This document shows, piece by piece, positions 1-10,698 of a stretch of 64,000 nt of DNA. Below the pieces are notes generated by a model. It was not told where the DNA came from. It saw only the letters and a program-made list of their open reading frames with translations, and ran no database searches. The position numbers and the translations under genes were made by a program. Source of the stretch: Amaranthus tricolor (taxonomy: Eukaryota > Streptophyta > Magnoliopsida > Caryophyllales > Amaranthaceae); NCBI RefSeq assembly GCF_026212465.1, contig NC_080051.1, positions 18,362,459 to 18,426,458 on the forward strand, read 5' to 3'. Within the stretch, counting starts at the first letter, position 1. The number at the start of each line of letters is the position of its first letter.

Positions 1-605
1 TATTACTTTGACACTATTCCGAAAACTAGCATATATCTTTTTTGGCGTTAAAATGTGATTTAAACTCCCAAAGAATGCATGACATATATCAGAAAATATA
101 TATGTAATTCAAATCGTAATATCGTAAGTTTGCAATAAATTTGTTGACCGGGAGAAAATTCTTGAGTCTTCGATATTTTTAGCTTGTAAAACCATAGGAA
201 ACTGACAATTGTTTGCTACTGCATTGCCTGCTAAAATGGCTACTTTCCCCCCCTTATGTCCACTTTACATATTTCTTCTAGTCTACTAATGCTTAGTGTC
301 TTCCTTAGTCCTTAACCTTGGACATCTTTGGTTATCTCACTCTATTGATGGACTCTCTGAATTGAGAACACACTTATATTCCAAGTATGACTTCAAATTA
401 AAATGGTTTGTCTCGTTAGCAAGCTATGTCCATTCTCTTTGCTACTCTAAAATTTGTTGCCTTAGGATGCTGTGAAGTTATGTACTTTGTCACTTTTCTC
501 ATTAGTTAATTCTAAGAGTGCCCTCTACTTTTGATTAATTTTTTTACAGCTGTATATTCTTTGGTTTGAAGTCTTCGATTTATTTTTTTTGTCATTTTGC
601 TTTAG
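1..605 (+). other. Intron of RAD51D (partial)
   Basis: No exon could be recognised here. The stretch ends in a T-rich tract and AG at 604-605, directly before the first recognisable RAD51D exon. The Walker A exon and the N-terminal exons of the gene must lie to the left of the window. Confidence 0.6.
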
Positions 606-2864
606 GGAAATATTGAAGCTCTTGATGTTATAATGATGAAAATATTGTGCTATTCAGCATTTGATATCTTCTCATTGTTTGATGTGCTACATCAACTAGA
701 AATGAAATTGAAAAATCAGGTTTGTTTCTGTCAACCTTTGCTTATGGAACACTGAATACTATGAGATGTCTTATATGGTGTTTATGTTGTGGACCTCTGT
801 ATCTTTTGTTAGATTTGTTCTGTTCGGTTGCTCATCGTAGACTCTTTTTCATCTCTCATCATCCCCCTTCTTGGAGGCAATGGTCCTTACAGTAAGATTT
901 TTTTCTATGCAAATTCAGTTTTCAGCATTCCTTGCATTCTATTATGTTTCTACTTCTATTTTTAAGATGTTGCCTTGTAAGATTTCTGCGAATCTATTTG
1001 CTAAGGTTAAAATGGTTGGTTCTAAACTAAGGCAAATAAGCTTCTTTTGTTCATTTAATTGCTTCAATTTGATTGTTGATATTGAGTTTTTGTTTTTGGT
1101 ACCATCATCGACGTCAATGAACTTAACCTTAGTTTTTGATGGATTATATTTTGTCTGTTTTCTATACATTCAAATGTTAAGACTCAAAAGCCTAATGTGC
1201 ACCTTGTATAACTCAAAAACTATTAGTGTGATATTTGAAGCTAAATAATTCTTATTTTTCCATCATAAACCCTTTATGTAGGTGATCATATAACACTTAA
1301 TACATTACTCCCTTCTATTTAGCTTATGAATCCCATTTTCGTATTTGTTTAAGTTAGCTTAAATGCTTCATGTCTATTTTGGATAAATTTTCTTTTTTAC
1401 GTAGTTGAGTCAACTCAAATGTCCTATCAAATTCAATTAAAAACCAATCCCTCTCCTGCTCAAAAGTCACAAGCCATTTTCTTAAAAATTATGCAAAAAT
1501 AAATGGAACTCCTAGGGCGAGTAGGAAGGATTGCCATTTTTTGGTCCTGGGCATTGCCCAAGGCGTCATTTATCTGTACCTTTTTTCTGTGGGATTCAAT
1601 GAACATTAGTCGGAGTAGTATTTTTTCAACTAGAGTTCATGTGTTTGGCCATCATCTCAAATGGTGGTAGCCTATTGTACCCGTATAGCTCAATAAACAG
1701 TGACTATAAAGCTAAATGTTTCTTTTAGTTCCATCGTAAACCCTTTACAAGGGTAATAATGATCAATAGAAGTGTTGGTATTAGCATTGCCATAAAGTTT
1801 ATGGTCTTCTCCAGATCTTTATCATTAGATACTTCATATCACTCATTAGTTAGAATCGTACCTGGATATCCATTTATAGTAAGAGGAATGTAATGTCCGA
1901 TGATGTATGATTTAGGGCTATACTACATCCATCCTTTTGATTTTGCCTTTATCCCTCTTGGATGAAAAAGCTCTCACAAAAACAATCGGAAGTGGCATAC
2001 TAAATGGATCAGAGTAGTAATGTCATTAAATTCATGGCTACCAGGAAGTGTTTGGTTTCGAGGAAAATATTTATTGTGGCAAAAGGGTTTTTGTGAAAAC
2101 TACTTTCCATGTTAGTTTTCTTTTGTTTGGTTCGACGGAAAAACTATTTTGTTGGAAACGGGGTAATGGAATGAACTTATTTTCTTTCTAACTTTGAAAA
2201 AGAAAGTCTCAACCTCTGAATTTCATTTTACATCTATTGTCAAACCAAACAATGAAAACGGCGGATACAGTTTTTCAAAAAAGCATTTCCCCCAAACCAA
2301 ACACCCCCAATATTGGACTCAACACTGCTAATTTTTTTTAATTTGTTTACTCTTTCGTAGGTCATGCTTTAATGATTTCGGCTGCAAGTTTACTAAAGAA
2401 GATTGCGCATGAATACCACGTCTGTGTTCTGGTGAGTGAGAAGCCTCAAGTTTTTTCTCAAAACTCCGCAATTTTGACATAGGCGCTAAAAAGATGTAAG
2501 CACTTGGCAGTTGGAACTTTTAACTGTTACTTCCGGTGGTACTAAATGTAGTCATTGGCTTAGGTGACAAATCACATGGTGGCCGGAGAAGGTGGTACAT
2601 CGAAACCGGCTCTTGGAGAAAGTTGGAAAAGCATCCCTCATGTGAGGCTTCTCCTCTCTCGTGATCGAGAGAGCAATACAATTTCTGTTATCAGACACCC
2701 ATCCATGGTATGCTCCTTCACTTGTATAATATCTTTCCAAATTTGTCACATTGTCTACAATATTTGATCATGACCTCTTTACTTGCCATCTCGATAATCG
2801 TCAGTTTGCTTTGCTCCCACAGGCTGCTGGTACTCAAGTGAAGTTCAGGATTTCTAACAGTTAA
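606..2864 (+). CDS. RAD51D: RAD51D, RecA/RAD51-family recombination protein, 3' half (5' partial)
   Basis: Five exons were rebuilt from splice sites and frame: 606-719, 813-891, 2361-2431, 2564-2707 and 2823-2864 (stop TAA). Phases join without a break. The second exon carries the Walker B segment RLLIVDS followed by a Leu/Gly-rich LLGG stretch. The third reads [18 protein letters not shown]. The fourth has VTNHMV and the family signature [20 protein letters not shown]. This order matches plant RAD51D, a RAD51 paralogue that acts with XRCC2 in homologous recombination, in repair and, in Arabidopsis, in control of systemic acquired resistance genes. The ATP-binding Walker A exon lies outside the window. 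The C-terminus ends soon after the last beta strand (FRISNS). The 1.47-kb intron 892-2360 holds at least two MITE-like insertions. Identification is by recognition of family motifs and is strong; exon ends are by eye. Confidence 0.9.
1308..1615. mobile_element. Degenerate Stowaway-like MITE in RAD51D intron
   Basis: The left end reads TA-CTCCCTTCTATTTAGC and continues to TGAATCCCA. The right end, read on the minus strand, starts TA-CTCCGACTAATG and also reaches TGAATCCCA. TA flanks both ends. The pairing is imperfect, so this is a weak call. Confidence 0.35.
2044..2310. mobile_element. hAT-like MITE in RAD51D intron
   Basis: The two ends share GTGTTTGGTTT in inverted orientation (left near 2047, right within CCCAAACCAAACACCCCC). 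This is the terminal sequence type of many plant hAT MITEs. No clean 8-bp target duplication could be assigned, so the bounds are approximate. Confidence 0.45.
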
Positions 2865-3985
2865 CATAGATATTTTTATCTTTAGAATTCCAAGGCCACA
2901 ACGTCTTATGAAGTTGCCTACTCCAGTAGTCATACGCGACAACTTTATCACTTTGTATAAAACAGTGAGATTCTCGACATGTTCTCCTTGTCTTTAGCTT
3001 GTTACTGTAAATCACAAAGGAGCACCGATTTAGTCTGTCTTGACAGAGTAGTATTCCAAGTGAAATTGTCCAGGAGACCTCAAAGCAACAACAGGCATAG
3101 CCGCACAGGCCCTGTCCCTGCCCCTCAGATTTATCCTTTTCGATAATGCATTTTGGTACATAAGGGATGTAAGGGCGCTGAATGCAACATTTTATTACTT
3201 CAATGTTGAAACAAAGGATACATTGACGGTTACGTTGAGAATGGTTCTCCCTTCTCAAAATTTGTTGTACACAGTAGTTTATTGTGCTCAACTATAAAAT
3301 AAATGGTTTATAAAGTAACATTGCTTAATACTTATGATATTAATACCGTTATACCGATAATCCATCCATAATGGAAAGAAAAGAAATCTATACCTTTTGA
3401 GTTTTAGGAGCAATTTGGTGTTGATAATAATGTATTAATAGTATAATATATATAACAATAAACTGAATACTTTTGAGTAGATTTACGATTGATCGATTAT
3501 ATTTTTATTCATTCACAAAAGGGGTTATAGCAAGTCTTACACCGACAAGCACTACAATCCATCATCAATTAAGAATTTATTCATAAGTTACTATTCATAT
3601 ACGTATTCTTTTATTGTTCATTCATATATCTGTTCACCGATTATTTAATCCAACAATTGCAATTCTTATTTCTCTTCACATAAAACATTTGTCTCATGTA
3701 TATATATTTTTTAAGTCTCATCTTATTTTTATATATTGGCATTTGGCATGTAACTGATCAATATTTTTCAGGTTAGATTCTCACCGGCCGGGTATATGAT
3801 GAGTTGAATTCTCCATTGTTTTATCTCTTTGCCATGGAATAACCTTAACCTTCCTCTATATCTTTTCTCCATTCTTTCCGAATTACACGCCGCTTGTTCC
3901 GAACATGATGAATTACATGGATGAACAAACATTGAGACTGCAATAATATTGAACCTTGGATTCAATCTAAACCTTGCAATAAAAC
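2865..3985. other. Intergenic: RAD51D 3'UTR and PPR upstream region
   Basis: AT-rich. The first few hundred bases should be the RAD51D 3'UTR. The open frames on the minus strand here lack codon bias and do not resemble known proteins. No element was recognised. Confidence 0.4.
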
Positions 3986-5353
3986 ATGTTCAAGCTTCAT
4001 TCTTTCAAAATCCCACAAACAATCATCAAATCACAATTCAGAACCATAACATCATCCAATTACAAATCTCAAAAACCACCTTTCAAGCGGCACAAACGCA
4101 AACTCAAACCTAAACCCATACCATTTCTCACTGATCTCAAGCAACTTCATGACTCAAATGAAGCTCTTGATCTTTTTACCCATTACACTCAAATCGGGTT
4201 CAAACATGATTTCCCTTCTTACTCATCTCTCCTTTACAAACTTGCTCGTTCTCGAAACTTTCACCACATTGACCCACTTCTTGATTTCATCAAAAAACGT
4301 GGAATTCGTTGTAACGAAACATTATTTATGGGTTTGATGCAACATTATGGAAAATGTCAGCTAGTTGATAAAGCTATTCAATTGTTTAATGAAATGCCTA
4401 AATTTAATTGTGAAAGAAAGTTGCAGTCTTTTAATACTTTGCTTAATGTCCTTATTGATAATGACCGATTCTCTGATGCTAATGATATGTTTTTGAGGTC
4501 TAAAGAATTGGGTTTTCGGTTAAATTCGGTTTCTTATAACATAATGATGAAAGGCTGGTTGGTAAAGGGTGATTTGGAGAATGCAATCAAAGTGTTTGAC
4601 GAAATGCTTGATAGACAAGTACAACCTAGTGTTGTAAGTTATAATAGTTTGATTGGTTTTTTGTGTAAGAAAGGTGAGATTGGTAAGGGTATGAAGTTGC
4701 TTATTGATATGACTAAGAAAGGAAAGCATCCTAATGCTGTTACTTATGGGATTTTGATGGAAGGGTTTTGTTCTTTAGGGAAGTATAATGAGGCTAAGAA
4801 GATGATGTTTGATATGGAGTATCGGGGTTGCAAACCACAGGTTTCCAATTTTGGGATTTTAATGACTCATCTCGCGCGAAGAGGGAAGCTTGATGAAGCT
4901 AAGTCTTTGCTCATTGAAATGAGGAAGAAAGGGTTGAAACCAGATGTTGTAACTTATAATATATTGGTGAACTTTTTGTGTAAAGAAGGGAGAGTTGAGG
5001 AGGCTTATAAAGTTCTTGTTGATATGCAAATTAAGGGGTGTGAGCCTAATGCAGCTACTTATAGAATGTTAGTTGATGGATTTTGTCGAGTGGATGAGTA
5101 TGAGAGGGGTTTAAGTATCCTACATGCTATGATTACAAGTCGCCATTTTCCTCGTGTTGAAAGTTTTGATTGTTTGGTTACAGGTTTGCTTAAGAACGGA
5201 AAGATGGATGATGCTTACTTTGTTTTGGAGGAGATGGAGAAGAGGAATGTGAGATTGCTGCCCGGGAAATGGGAGTCTCTAGTTGTGGAGTTCTGTGGTA
5301 GTAATGATACCATTGATCAACTAGTGAGTGAACTATGCTCTTTTAATTCTTAG
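3986..5353 (+). CDS. P-type pentatricopeptide repeat protein, probably mitochondrial (At1g07740-like)
   Basis: A single uninterrupted exon encodes 455 aa, as is usual for plant PPR genes. The first ~45 residues are rich in Lys, Arg, Ser and Thr with almost no acidic residues, as in an organelle transit peptide. From about residue 60 there is a chain of roughly ten 35-residue PPR motifs, for example VSYNIMMKGWLVKGDLENAI, VVSYNSLIGFLCKKGEIGKG, AVTYGILMEGFCSLGKYNEA and VVTYNILVNFLCKEGRVEEA. No E or DYW domain follows, so it is P-class: such proteins bind single-stranded organellar RNA and affect its stability, splicing or translation, but not editing by themselves. Its RNA target cannot be read here. 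It lies 1.1 kb downstream of RAD51D on the same strand, the neighbour I recall for At1g07740 in Arabidopsis. Confidence 0.92.
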   Translation: MFKLHSFKIPQTIIKSQFRTITSSNYKSQKPPFKRHKRKLKPKPIPFLTDLKQLHDSNEALDLFTHYTQIGFKHDFPSYSSLLYKLARSRNFHHIDPLLDFIKKRGIRCNETLFMGLMQHYGKCQLVDKAIQLFNEMPKFNCERKLQSFNTLLNVLIDNDRFSDANDMFLRSKELGFRLNSVSYNIMMKGWLVKGDLENAIKVFDEMLDRQVQPSVVSYNSLIGFLCKKGEIGKGMKLLIDMTKKGKHPNAVTYGILMEGFCSLGKYNEAKKMMFDMEYRGCKPQVSNFGILMTHLARRGKLDEAKSLLIEMRKKGLKPDVVTYNILVNFLCKEGRVEEAYKVLVDMQIKGCEPNAATYRMLVDGFCRVDEYERGLSILHAMITSRHFPRVESFDCLVTGLLKNGKMDDAYFVLEEMEKRNVRLLPGKWESLVVEFCGSNDTIDQLVSELCSFNS

Positions 5354-6457
5354 CTTAAAGTTGTAGTTGTGACATATTTAGTGTGCTTTGATGCTATGAC
5401 AATATAAAAAACTTGTTGACTGATATTTTTAAGATGCTTAAGCTCTTGATGAAGAAAATAATCTATAGCATGGCATCCCAACATGGATCATAGGATGCCT
5501 TTTAAAAGTCATCCCATTACTCATTACTCGTTACTCATAATACTAATGGTTATGATCGGGTTTCTCAGTGCACTCTTGAATCAAGTATTTAAGTGATGAG
5601 GGGAAGACAGAAATAGCACAAGTATTCTTGATGGATTTGTGAAATCGACATCTTTAAGATTTTCTGTCACGTTAAGATAATGTCACAAGTAGGCCCTCGT
5701 TCTATTTTGTTTGTCCATCTTTTGGTAGTTTTTAATTAATATTTGTCTATATATGGCCAAACGTAAGAGAACAAAGGGAGTTATGATTAACGGGCAGAGA
5801 GAGTTGTGGGTTAGCATTGTGGTTGAGCGTTTACTCTAGTGATAGAGGTTTTATTTTCACCATCTATAGGAAGGATTAATATTATCTCCCCGTGCTTGTA
5901 GTAGTTCTCTAGCCTACTTTCGAATTAAACGAAGGGAAAAATTTGAAATTGTAATTTTCCAAAGTGGGAAGTGATTGAGGAAACATCCCTGTTAGACTTA
6001 AAGTACTTGAGTACTGATTGTGCTTTACTTTGATTCTGGATTATAGAGTTTATGGCCCAGCTTAGAGAAAGAAGAAAAGTGGGTTGGCTTGGGATTCTGT
6101 TTCATTGGAAATTATATTAGGCTGGGTAACTAATATAATATAAGTACAATATGGGCTTTGCTCAAGTAAATCAAGTTTGATGGGCTAATTGCCAACTTTT
6201 TACGATGAAAAAATATAGTAGCTTATCCAAATACAGCTGACTGAAGTCTAGGTGGAATATTTTAATGTGAGGATGAGTTGTGCCATTAGCAGTTAGCACC
6301 TGAAATCTCCCATTTAATCTATTCCCCTGTAAAGATCTTGAGGTTTAGGTTTTTTTTGTTCTAACCAATACACCATGAGATGATTAAAAGGCCTAGTAAC
6401 TACTCCACCTCCATCAACTCCATCTTGTTATTCTTGTTTAGCTCACTTTTGCCTGCA
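5354..6457. other. Intergenic: PPR 3'UTR and dirigent upstream region
   Basis: No coding sequence and no clear mobile element. The PPR 3'UTR occupies the first part. The last few hundred bases before the TATA box at 6458 should hold the dirigent promoter, but I cannot name a binding site. Confidence 0.4.
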
Positions 6458-6465
6458 TATATAAG
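6458..6465 (+). promoter_or_regulatory. TATA box of the dirigent gene
   Basis: TATATAAG lies 100 bp before the ATG at 6558. This position decides the start codon: the in-frame ATG at 6471 is only six bases after the TATA box, so it would be upstream of any normal transcription start. Confidence 0.65.
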
Positions 6466-6557
6466 CGCAAATGGTTGTCCTTCAGATTCATCAGTTGATC
6501 AATACAAAACCAACCAACTACCTCTTACATAAACACGCTTCGGGTCGAAAACTACCA

Positions 6558-7589
6558 ATGGCTTTTTCGGTAAAGAGCAACATTTTCCAACTTACACTAA
6601 TCTTTCTCATTGCATTTGTGACCTCAGCTCGAGTCATTGATGAATTAGCTGCACCAGTTGCTGATGATGCTCCACCTACTACAGCAGGAGTTGGGGCTAC
6701 TGGCGGAGTAGCCGCCCCTGGAGGTGGGGCTGCTGCTGGTGTCACTGCTCCAGGAGGTGGAGTTCCAGGAGGAGTAACTGCCCCAGGAGGTGGGGCTGCT
6801 AACGGAGCTTCTACCACAGGAGGAGCTGCTGGAGGAGCTGGAGCCGTCTCTGGGGGGGCCGCTGGTGGTGCTGGTGGGGCCAGTGTTGGAGCTGTAGTAA
6901 ATGGTGCACATCCTGATTTGGTCTTTTTCATGCACGACATATTGGGAGGGTCCAACCCTACAGCCAAAGCAATCACCGGTGTTGTTACCAACCCAGCTGT
7001 TAGTGGTCAGGTGCCGTTTGCTAAGCCCAACGGTGCAGTCCTTCCTACAAACAACGGTGTCCCACAAAACAACGACAACTCGGGAATCATCAACAACAAC
7101 AATATGCCGTTCCTCATGGGTCTTGGTGGTGTAAACCCTAATGTCATGCAGAACAATGGCAACAACTTCATCGGAGGGAATGGATTCCCTGTCATGAATG
7201 GTGCCCAGCTCTCTTCAGGGAATACACTGCAGCAGCTTATGTTCGGGACTATGATTGCTGTTGATGACGAGCTCACCGAAGGGCACGAACTCAATTCCGG
7301 TATGCTGGGTCGTGCTCAAGGTTTCTACGTCTACAGCTCCGTAGATGGGAAGATGCAAACTCTGGCCTTTACTGCTATGTTCCAAGAAGGTGGATATCAT
7401 GACAGTCTGAACTTCTTTGGGATTCATCAGACTGCAGTTTCTGAATCTGTTATTTCTGTCATGGGTGGAACCGGGAAGTACACTAATGCTAAGGGATTCG
7501 CTGTTGTTAAAACACTTCCTCCTGTGAATCAACACGAGACTGACGGCCTTGAGACGGTGCTCGAGTTCTCTGTTTTTCTGACTTACTAG
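6558..7589 (+). CDS. Dirigent protein with long Gly/Ala-rich N-terminal region (ESB1/DIR10/DIR25-like)
   Basis: A single exon of 343 aa. I start it at 6558, not the upstream in-frame ATG at 6471, because a signal peptide begins here (MAFSVKSN then a hydrophobic core ending near FVTSARV) and the TATA box is at 6458. Residues ~35-115 are an imperfect Gly/Ala/Pro repeat built on units like APGGG and GGAAGGAG. An Asn-rich linker (about 165-185) follows. The dirigent beta-barrel domain fills the C-terminal ~140 residues, with FGTMIAVDDELTEG, GRAQGFYVYSS, MQTLAFTAMF and GGTGKYTNAKGFAVV. Dirigent proteins act in the cell wall; they steer coupling of monolignol radicals and have no oxidase activity of their own. 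The long-N-terminus group includes ESB1, needed for lignin deposition in the Casparian strip. Root endodermal expression is an inference from that group. Confidence 0.9.
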   Translation: MAFSVKSNIFQLTLIFLIAFVTSARVIDELAAPVADDAPPTTAGVGATGGVAAPGGGAAAGVTAPGGGVPGGVTAPGGGAANGASTTGGAAGGAGAVSGGAAGGAGGASVGAVVNGAHPDLVFFMHDILGGSNPTAKAITGVVTNPAVSGQVPFAKPNGAVLPTNNGVPQNNDNSGIINNNNMPFLMGLGGVNPNVMQNNGNNFIGGNGFPVMNGAQLSSGNTLQQLMFGTMIAVDDELTEGHELNSGMLGRAQGFYVYSSVDGKMQTLAFTAMFQEGGYHDSLNFFGIHQTAVSESVISVMGGTGKYTNAKGFAVVKTLPPVNQHETDGLETVLEFSVFLTY

Positions 7590-7685
7590 TGAGTTTAAAA
7601 TGTGTAATTATTATTATGGTTTCTGATTTCTAGTGTAATGTGGAATCTGTGTGAATTAAAATTCGAGTGTTAAAGAAAATTATTA

Positions 7686-8003
7686 CTTCCTCCATTCCAT
7701 AATACTCGCTACATTTTCTATTTTTCGCAATTTCATATTGCTTGCTACATTTCCGTTTTTAGTAATAAAATAATCATTTAAAGTTCTACCTACCCCTATT
7801 TTTATCCTACTCTATACTCTAATAAAATACTATATTATACTCTATAAAGTAACCTAACAACCTATTTTTTCTTTTTCTTTTTCAATTAACAATAATAAAA
7901 TACTATACTCTATAAAGTAAACAATCAGCTACAGTATAGGACAATCACTTTTCTTAATTTTCGTACCCATGCAAATGTAGCAATAATTATGGAACGGAGG
8001 AAG
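7686..8003. mobile_element. Stowaway-type MITE (Tc1/mariner), TA target duplication
   Basis: The left end reads CTTCCTCCATTCCATAAT and the right end, on the minus strand, CTTCCTCCGTTCCATAAT. Both are flanked by TA (7684-7685 and 8004-8005). The match continues inside with TGCTACATTT. The element is 318 bp, AT-rich and non-coding, and lies just behind the dirigent gene. Confidence 0.85.
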
Positions 8004-8139
8004 TATATGTCAGGGAGTAAAGTAGTGTTATTACTTTGCTTAATGGAGGCTTTCATCTGAGAAAATTTGAAATAGATTAGATTAATTATAAAAAAAACAC
8101 AAAATAAGAGCAAAATTAATTTATTTTCAAATGTAAGCG

Positions 8140-8500
8140 ATTCTAGCCCTAGAGCTCAGGTTCAGCGCTGTTCGCAGCAGAGGCAAATTCGTCAAAAAAA
8201 GTCAACCGAGTTGTTCCCACTTGCGAACGGTGGAAAACCTGGTCAAACAGAATCAACTCGACTAACTGCGAACAGGAGGTTGACTCTGTTTGACCAGGCT
8301 CCTCTGTTTGCACTTTGAAAGAAGCTGTTGTATTTAGAGACATATCTATTCGCACTTACTAACTCAAAACAGGTGATTTGGTCAAAAAAAAAAGTCAACA
8401 ACTCTGTTCGCAGTTGGTAAGTGCGAACAGCTTCTTTGGCTTTTTTTTTGAATCAAACCACTTGTTCGTAGTTAGTAAGTGCGAACAGACCCATACCTTA
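8140..8500. repeat. Cluster of inverted TTCGCA / TGCGAA motifs
   Basis: The segment holds repeated short palindromes, e.g. CTGTTCGCAGTTGGTAAG followed by TGCGAACAG, a second near copy at about 8462-8490, and their inverses earlier (ACTAACTGCGAACAGG, ATTCGCACTTACTAAC). GGTCAAA / TTTGACC motifs are interspersed. It looks like the subterminal repeat array of a DNA transposon, but no terminal repeats or target duplication were found. Confidence 0.5.
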
Positions 8501-9696
8501 AATTTGGGATTTAGGCGCTTATATTTGGAAATAAGTTAATTTTGTTCTTATTTGGTGCTTTTTTTATATAATTAATCTTATTCATTTCAAATTTTCTTCA
8601 CTTCATTTAAATGTGATCTAGGCCCAGGCCCATTGATCTGTCAAGAGGTTGGACTTGACCCATTATGAAAATTAATCTTCATTGGTGGGCTTCCCGGGAA
8701 GAATTGTTACAAAAAATACCTATCGGCCTTATAACGCTATTAAAGAATTAATCTCAATTTGTCTCATATAATTGAACAATTCTTTATTAAGATCATCTCA
8801 TCGTGAAGGACTTAATATGAGTGGACTCAATTCTAATTTATGAAAAATGAAAAATTAAAAACTGTTACTAGTAAATTACGGTAATTATCTGTTGCTTAAG
8901 TTTAACTAATTTTAATTTTTTATAAATACAAATGAATTTGGACTATTTGTATGGGATCGTCTCACGGTGAGACGGTCTCATACAAGATTTGTTGCATATA
9001 CTTTGCTTATGTTGCTAAATATGTACTTCGTATGTTATTCACAAATTCTCAAAGAGACGGTGTTATAAAGGAGTAATCGACAACTAAGACAAATAACAAA
9101 TAAATAGAAGAAATAAATAGATACAATTAATATAAAATTATAATAATTATTAAAAAAATTTGAAAATTAAGCGGGACAATCTGAGTAGAATTTGAATGCA
9201 AATGAGTATAAATGTTGGGAACGTACACAATGCATTAAATAATTGACATTTATTTTTGCAATCATGATTTTACTATGTAAATTTGGTATCAATTTGTTTG
9301 AGAATATATTGTTATTTACATCAAAGGTCATTTCAGCCTCCTTGTTCTTCATTGACTCACCACTATGCAAATCGATTTCTTCTCTTCAACTGAATTGAAC
9401 TTAAACGCGTTGAATGTTGAAATAAAATCTTCAAACAGGTTTAACAATGAAAAACAAATGAAAAATATAATTCAAAAGATCTCTTTCAAATATAGTTTAT
9501 TATAATAAATTCAACAATAACAAGTATAATAAACTTCCCTTATCTTGAGAACAATCTCTCAAGATCACAAATACTAAAGCAAAGTAAGAATACTCTCAAG
9601 TTTCTAATAATGCAATAGCCCTTTCAACAATATGTGTGTTTTGTGGCGAATGTTACTATGAGTGATGAATCCTATTTATAGGCAAGGTATTCATCA
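8501..9696. other. Gene-free AT-rich stretch
   Basis: No coding sequence seen. At 8955-8990 there is a palindrome of the type CGTCTCACGGTGAGACGG followed by TCTCATACAAG. Degenerate relatives of this motif occur near 23780, 37390 and 40030-40170, so it marks a dispersed repeat family. The part from about 9480 has the look of a retrotransposon LTR transcript start (TATTTATAGG near 9672), but no LTR ends were found. Confidence 0.35.
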
Positions 9697-9704
9697 CTCT
9701 TAAT

Positions 9705-10690
9705 TAGAGGTGTTCATTCGGGTGATCGGGTTGATTTCGGACGGGTGTCATTCGGTTCGGTTGTATTTCGGATCAGTTATTTTTCGGCTGTGTGTTACAA
9801 CGGGTCACACTCGGGTCGAGTCGGTTAGTCACGGTTCGGTTGAAGATCGGTTATTCAAGCTATCGGGTTAGCATCAGTTCGGTGTCGGTTGAAGTTCGTG
9901 TCGAGTGTCAATCAGTCTCGGGTTGTCATCGATTACTAATTGCTTCAGTTTTGTCAGGTACAGATCAGGTTCGAGTTTTTTTTTAAAAGTAAAATTCAGC
10001 TACGTATTACTAATTACTATCGATCGAATCAATATCAAATTAAGTTGTTAGTCAATTTGTAATTGATGACAAGATTCCCTTTATTTAAAGCAAAATAGTT
10101 AAAATGCAAATCAATTAGTAATCATTATTACTTTGTTACTTTTACTTGTTTGACCGAAAATTAAGATTATAAAGTTCTATCAATATTCATCTAATTCGAT
10201 TAAAAGTAGTTAAATAAATATTGACCATTGATTAATAACTCTAAATATAGAAAACCATGTACTTATAAAATTTAATTTATTAAAATATCTAACACTTTAT
10301 TAGATTAACAAATAAGATGATTAAATATGAGTCTATCATACTTCTATGTTAAAAATTGATTTAGGTTTACAGCAGTTCAATCTAAAATTCATTCGGGTTA
10401 AATCGGTTTTAGCCGGATAGAATTCGGTTTCGAGCATGATACGAGTCGGATATTACTCGGGTCGGTCATTATTAGGTTCGGGTAATCTCGGTTGACTGTT
10501 ATGTGCCGGTTACAAAAATCGGTTACAGTTCGGGTTCAGCTTTCCCATTTTCGGTTGTCAACCGGTTCAGGTACAATTTCGGTTCAGGTACTGTCGGTTC
10601 GATAAACCAAAAAAAGGAACACATTTTCGGGTTGATTTACTTTCGGTTTCGGTTCGGATTTTCGAGTCGGGTCACTTTTGAACAGCTCTA
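9705..10690. mobile_element. Non-autonomous hAT element, 8-bp target duplication CTCTTAAT
   Basis: The ends are TAGAGGTGTTCA and, inverted, TAGAGCTGTTCA (11 of 12 match). CTCTTAAT stands directly outside both ends (9697-9704 and 10691-10698), an exact 8-bp duplication as made by hAT transposases. Both end regions are packed with CGGGT / CGGTTC motifs, typical hAT subterminal repeats, around an AT-rich core without coding capacity. Length 986 bp. Confidence 0.9.
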
Positions 10691-10698
10691 CTCTTAAT

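Noticed and set aside
871..1248. 125-aa plus-strand frame in the RAD51D intron
   Set aside because: It starts inside the 813-891 exon in another frame and continues through intron sequence; Phe/Leu-rich with no family resemblance.
2854..3291. 145-aa minus-strand frame behind RAD51D
   Set aside because: No recognisable domain or promoter and overlaps the RAD51D terminal exon and 3'UTR; judged to be chance.
6471..6557. Longer dirigent protein starting at the ATG at 6471
   Set aside because: The TATA box ends at 6465, so this ATG would be upstream of the transcript start, and the added residues hide the signal peptide.
6518..7067. Long minus-strand frames over the dirigent gene
   Set aside because: They are antisense shadows of the Gly/Ala-rich repeat; their Pro/Ser-rich composition follows from its codons.
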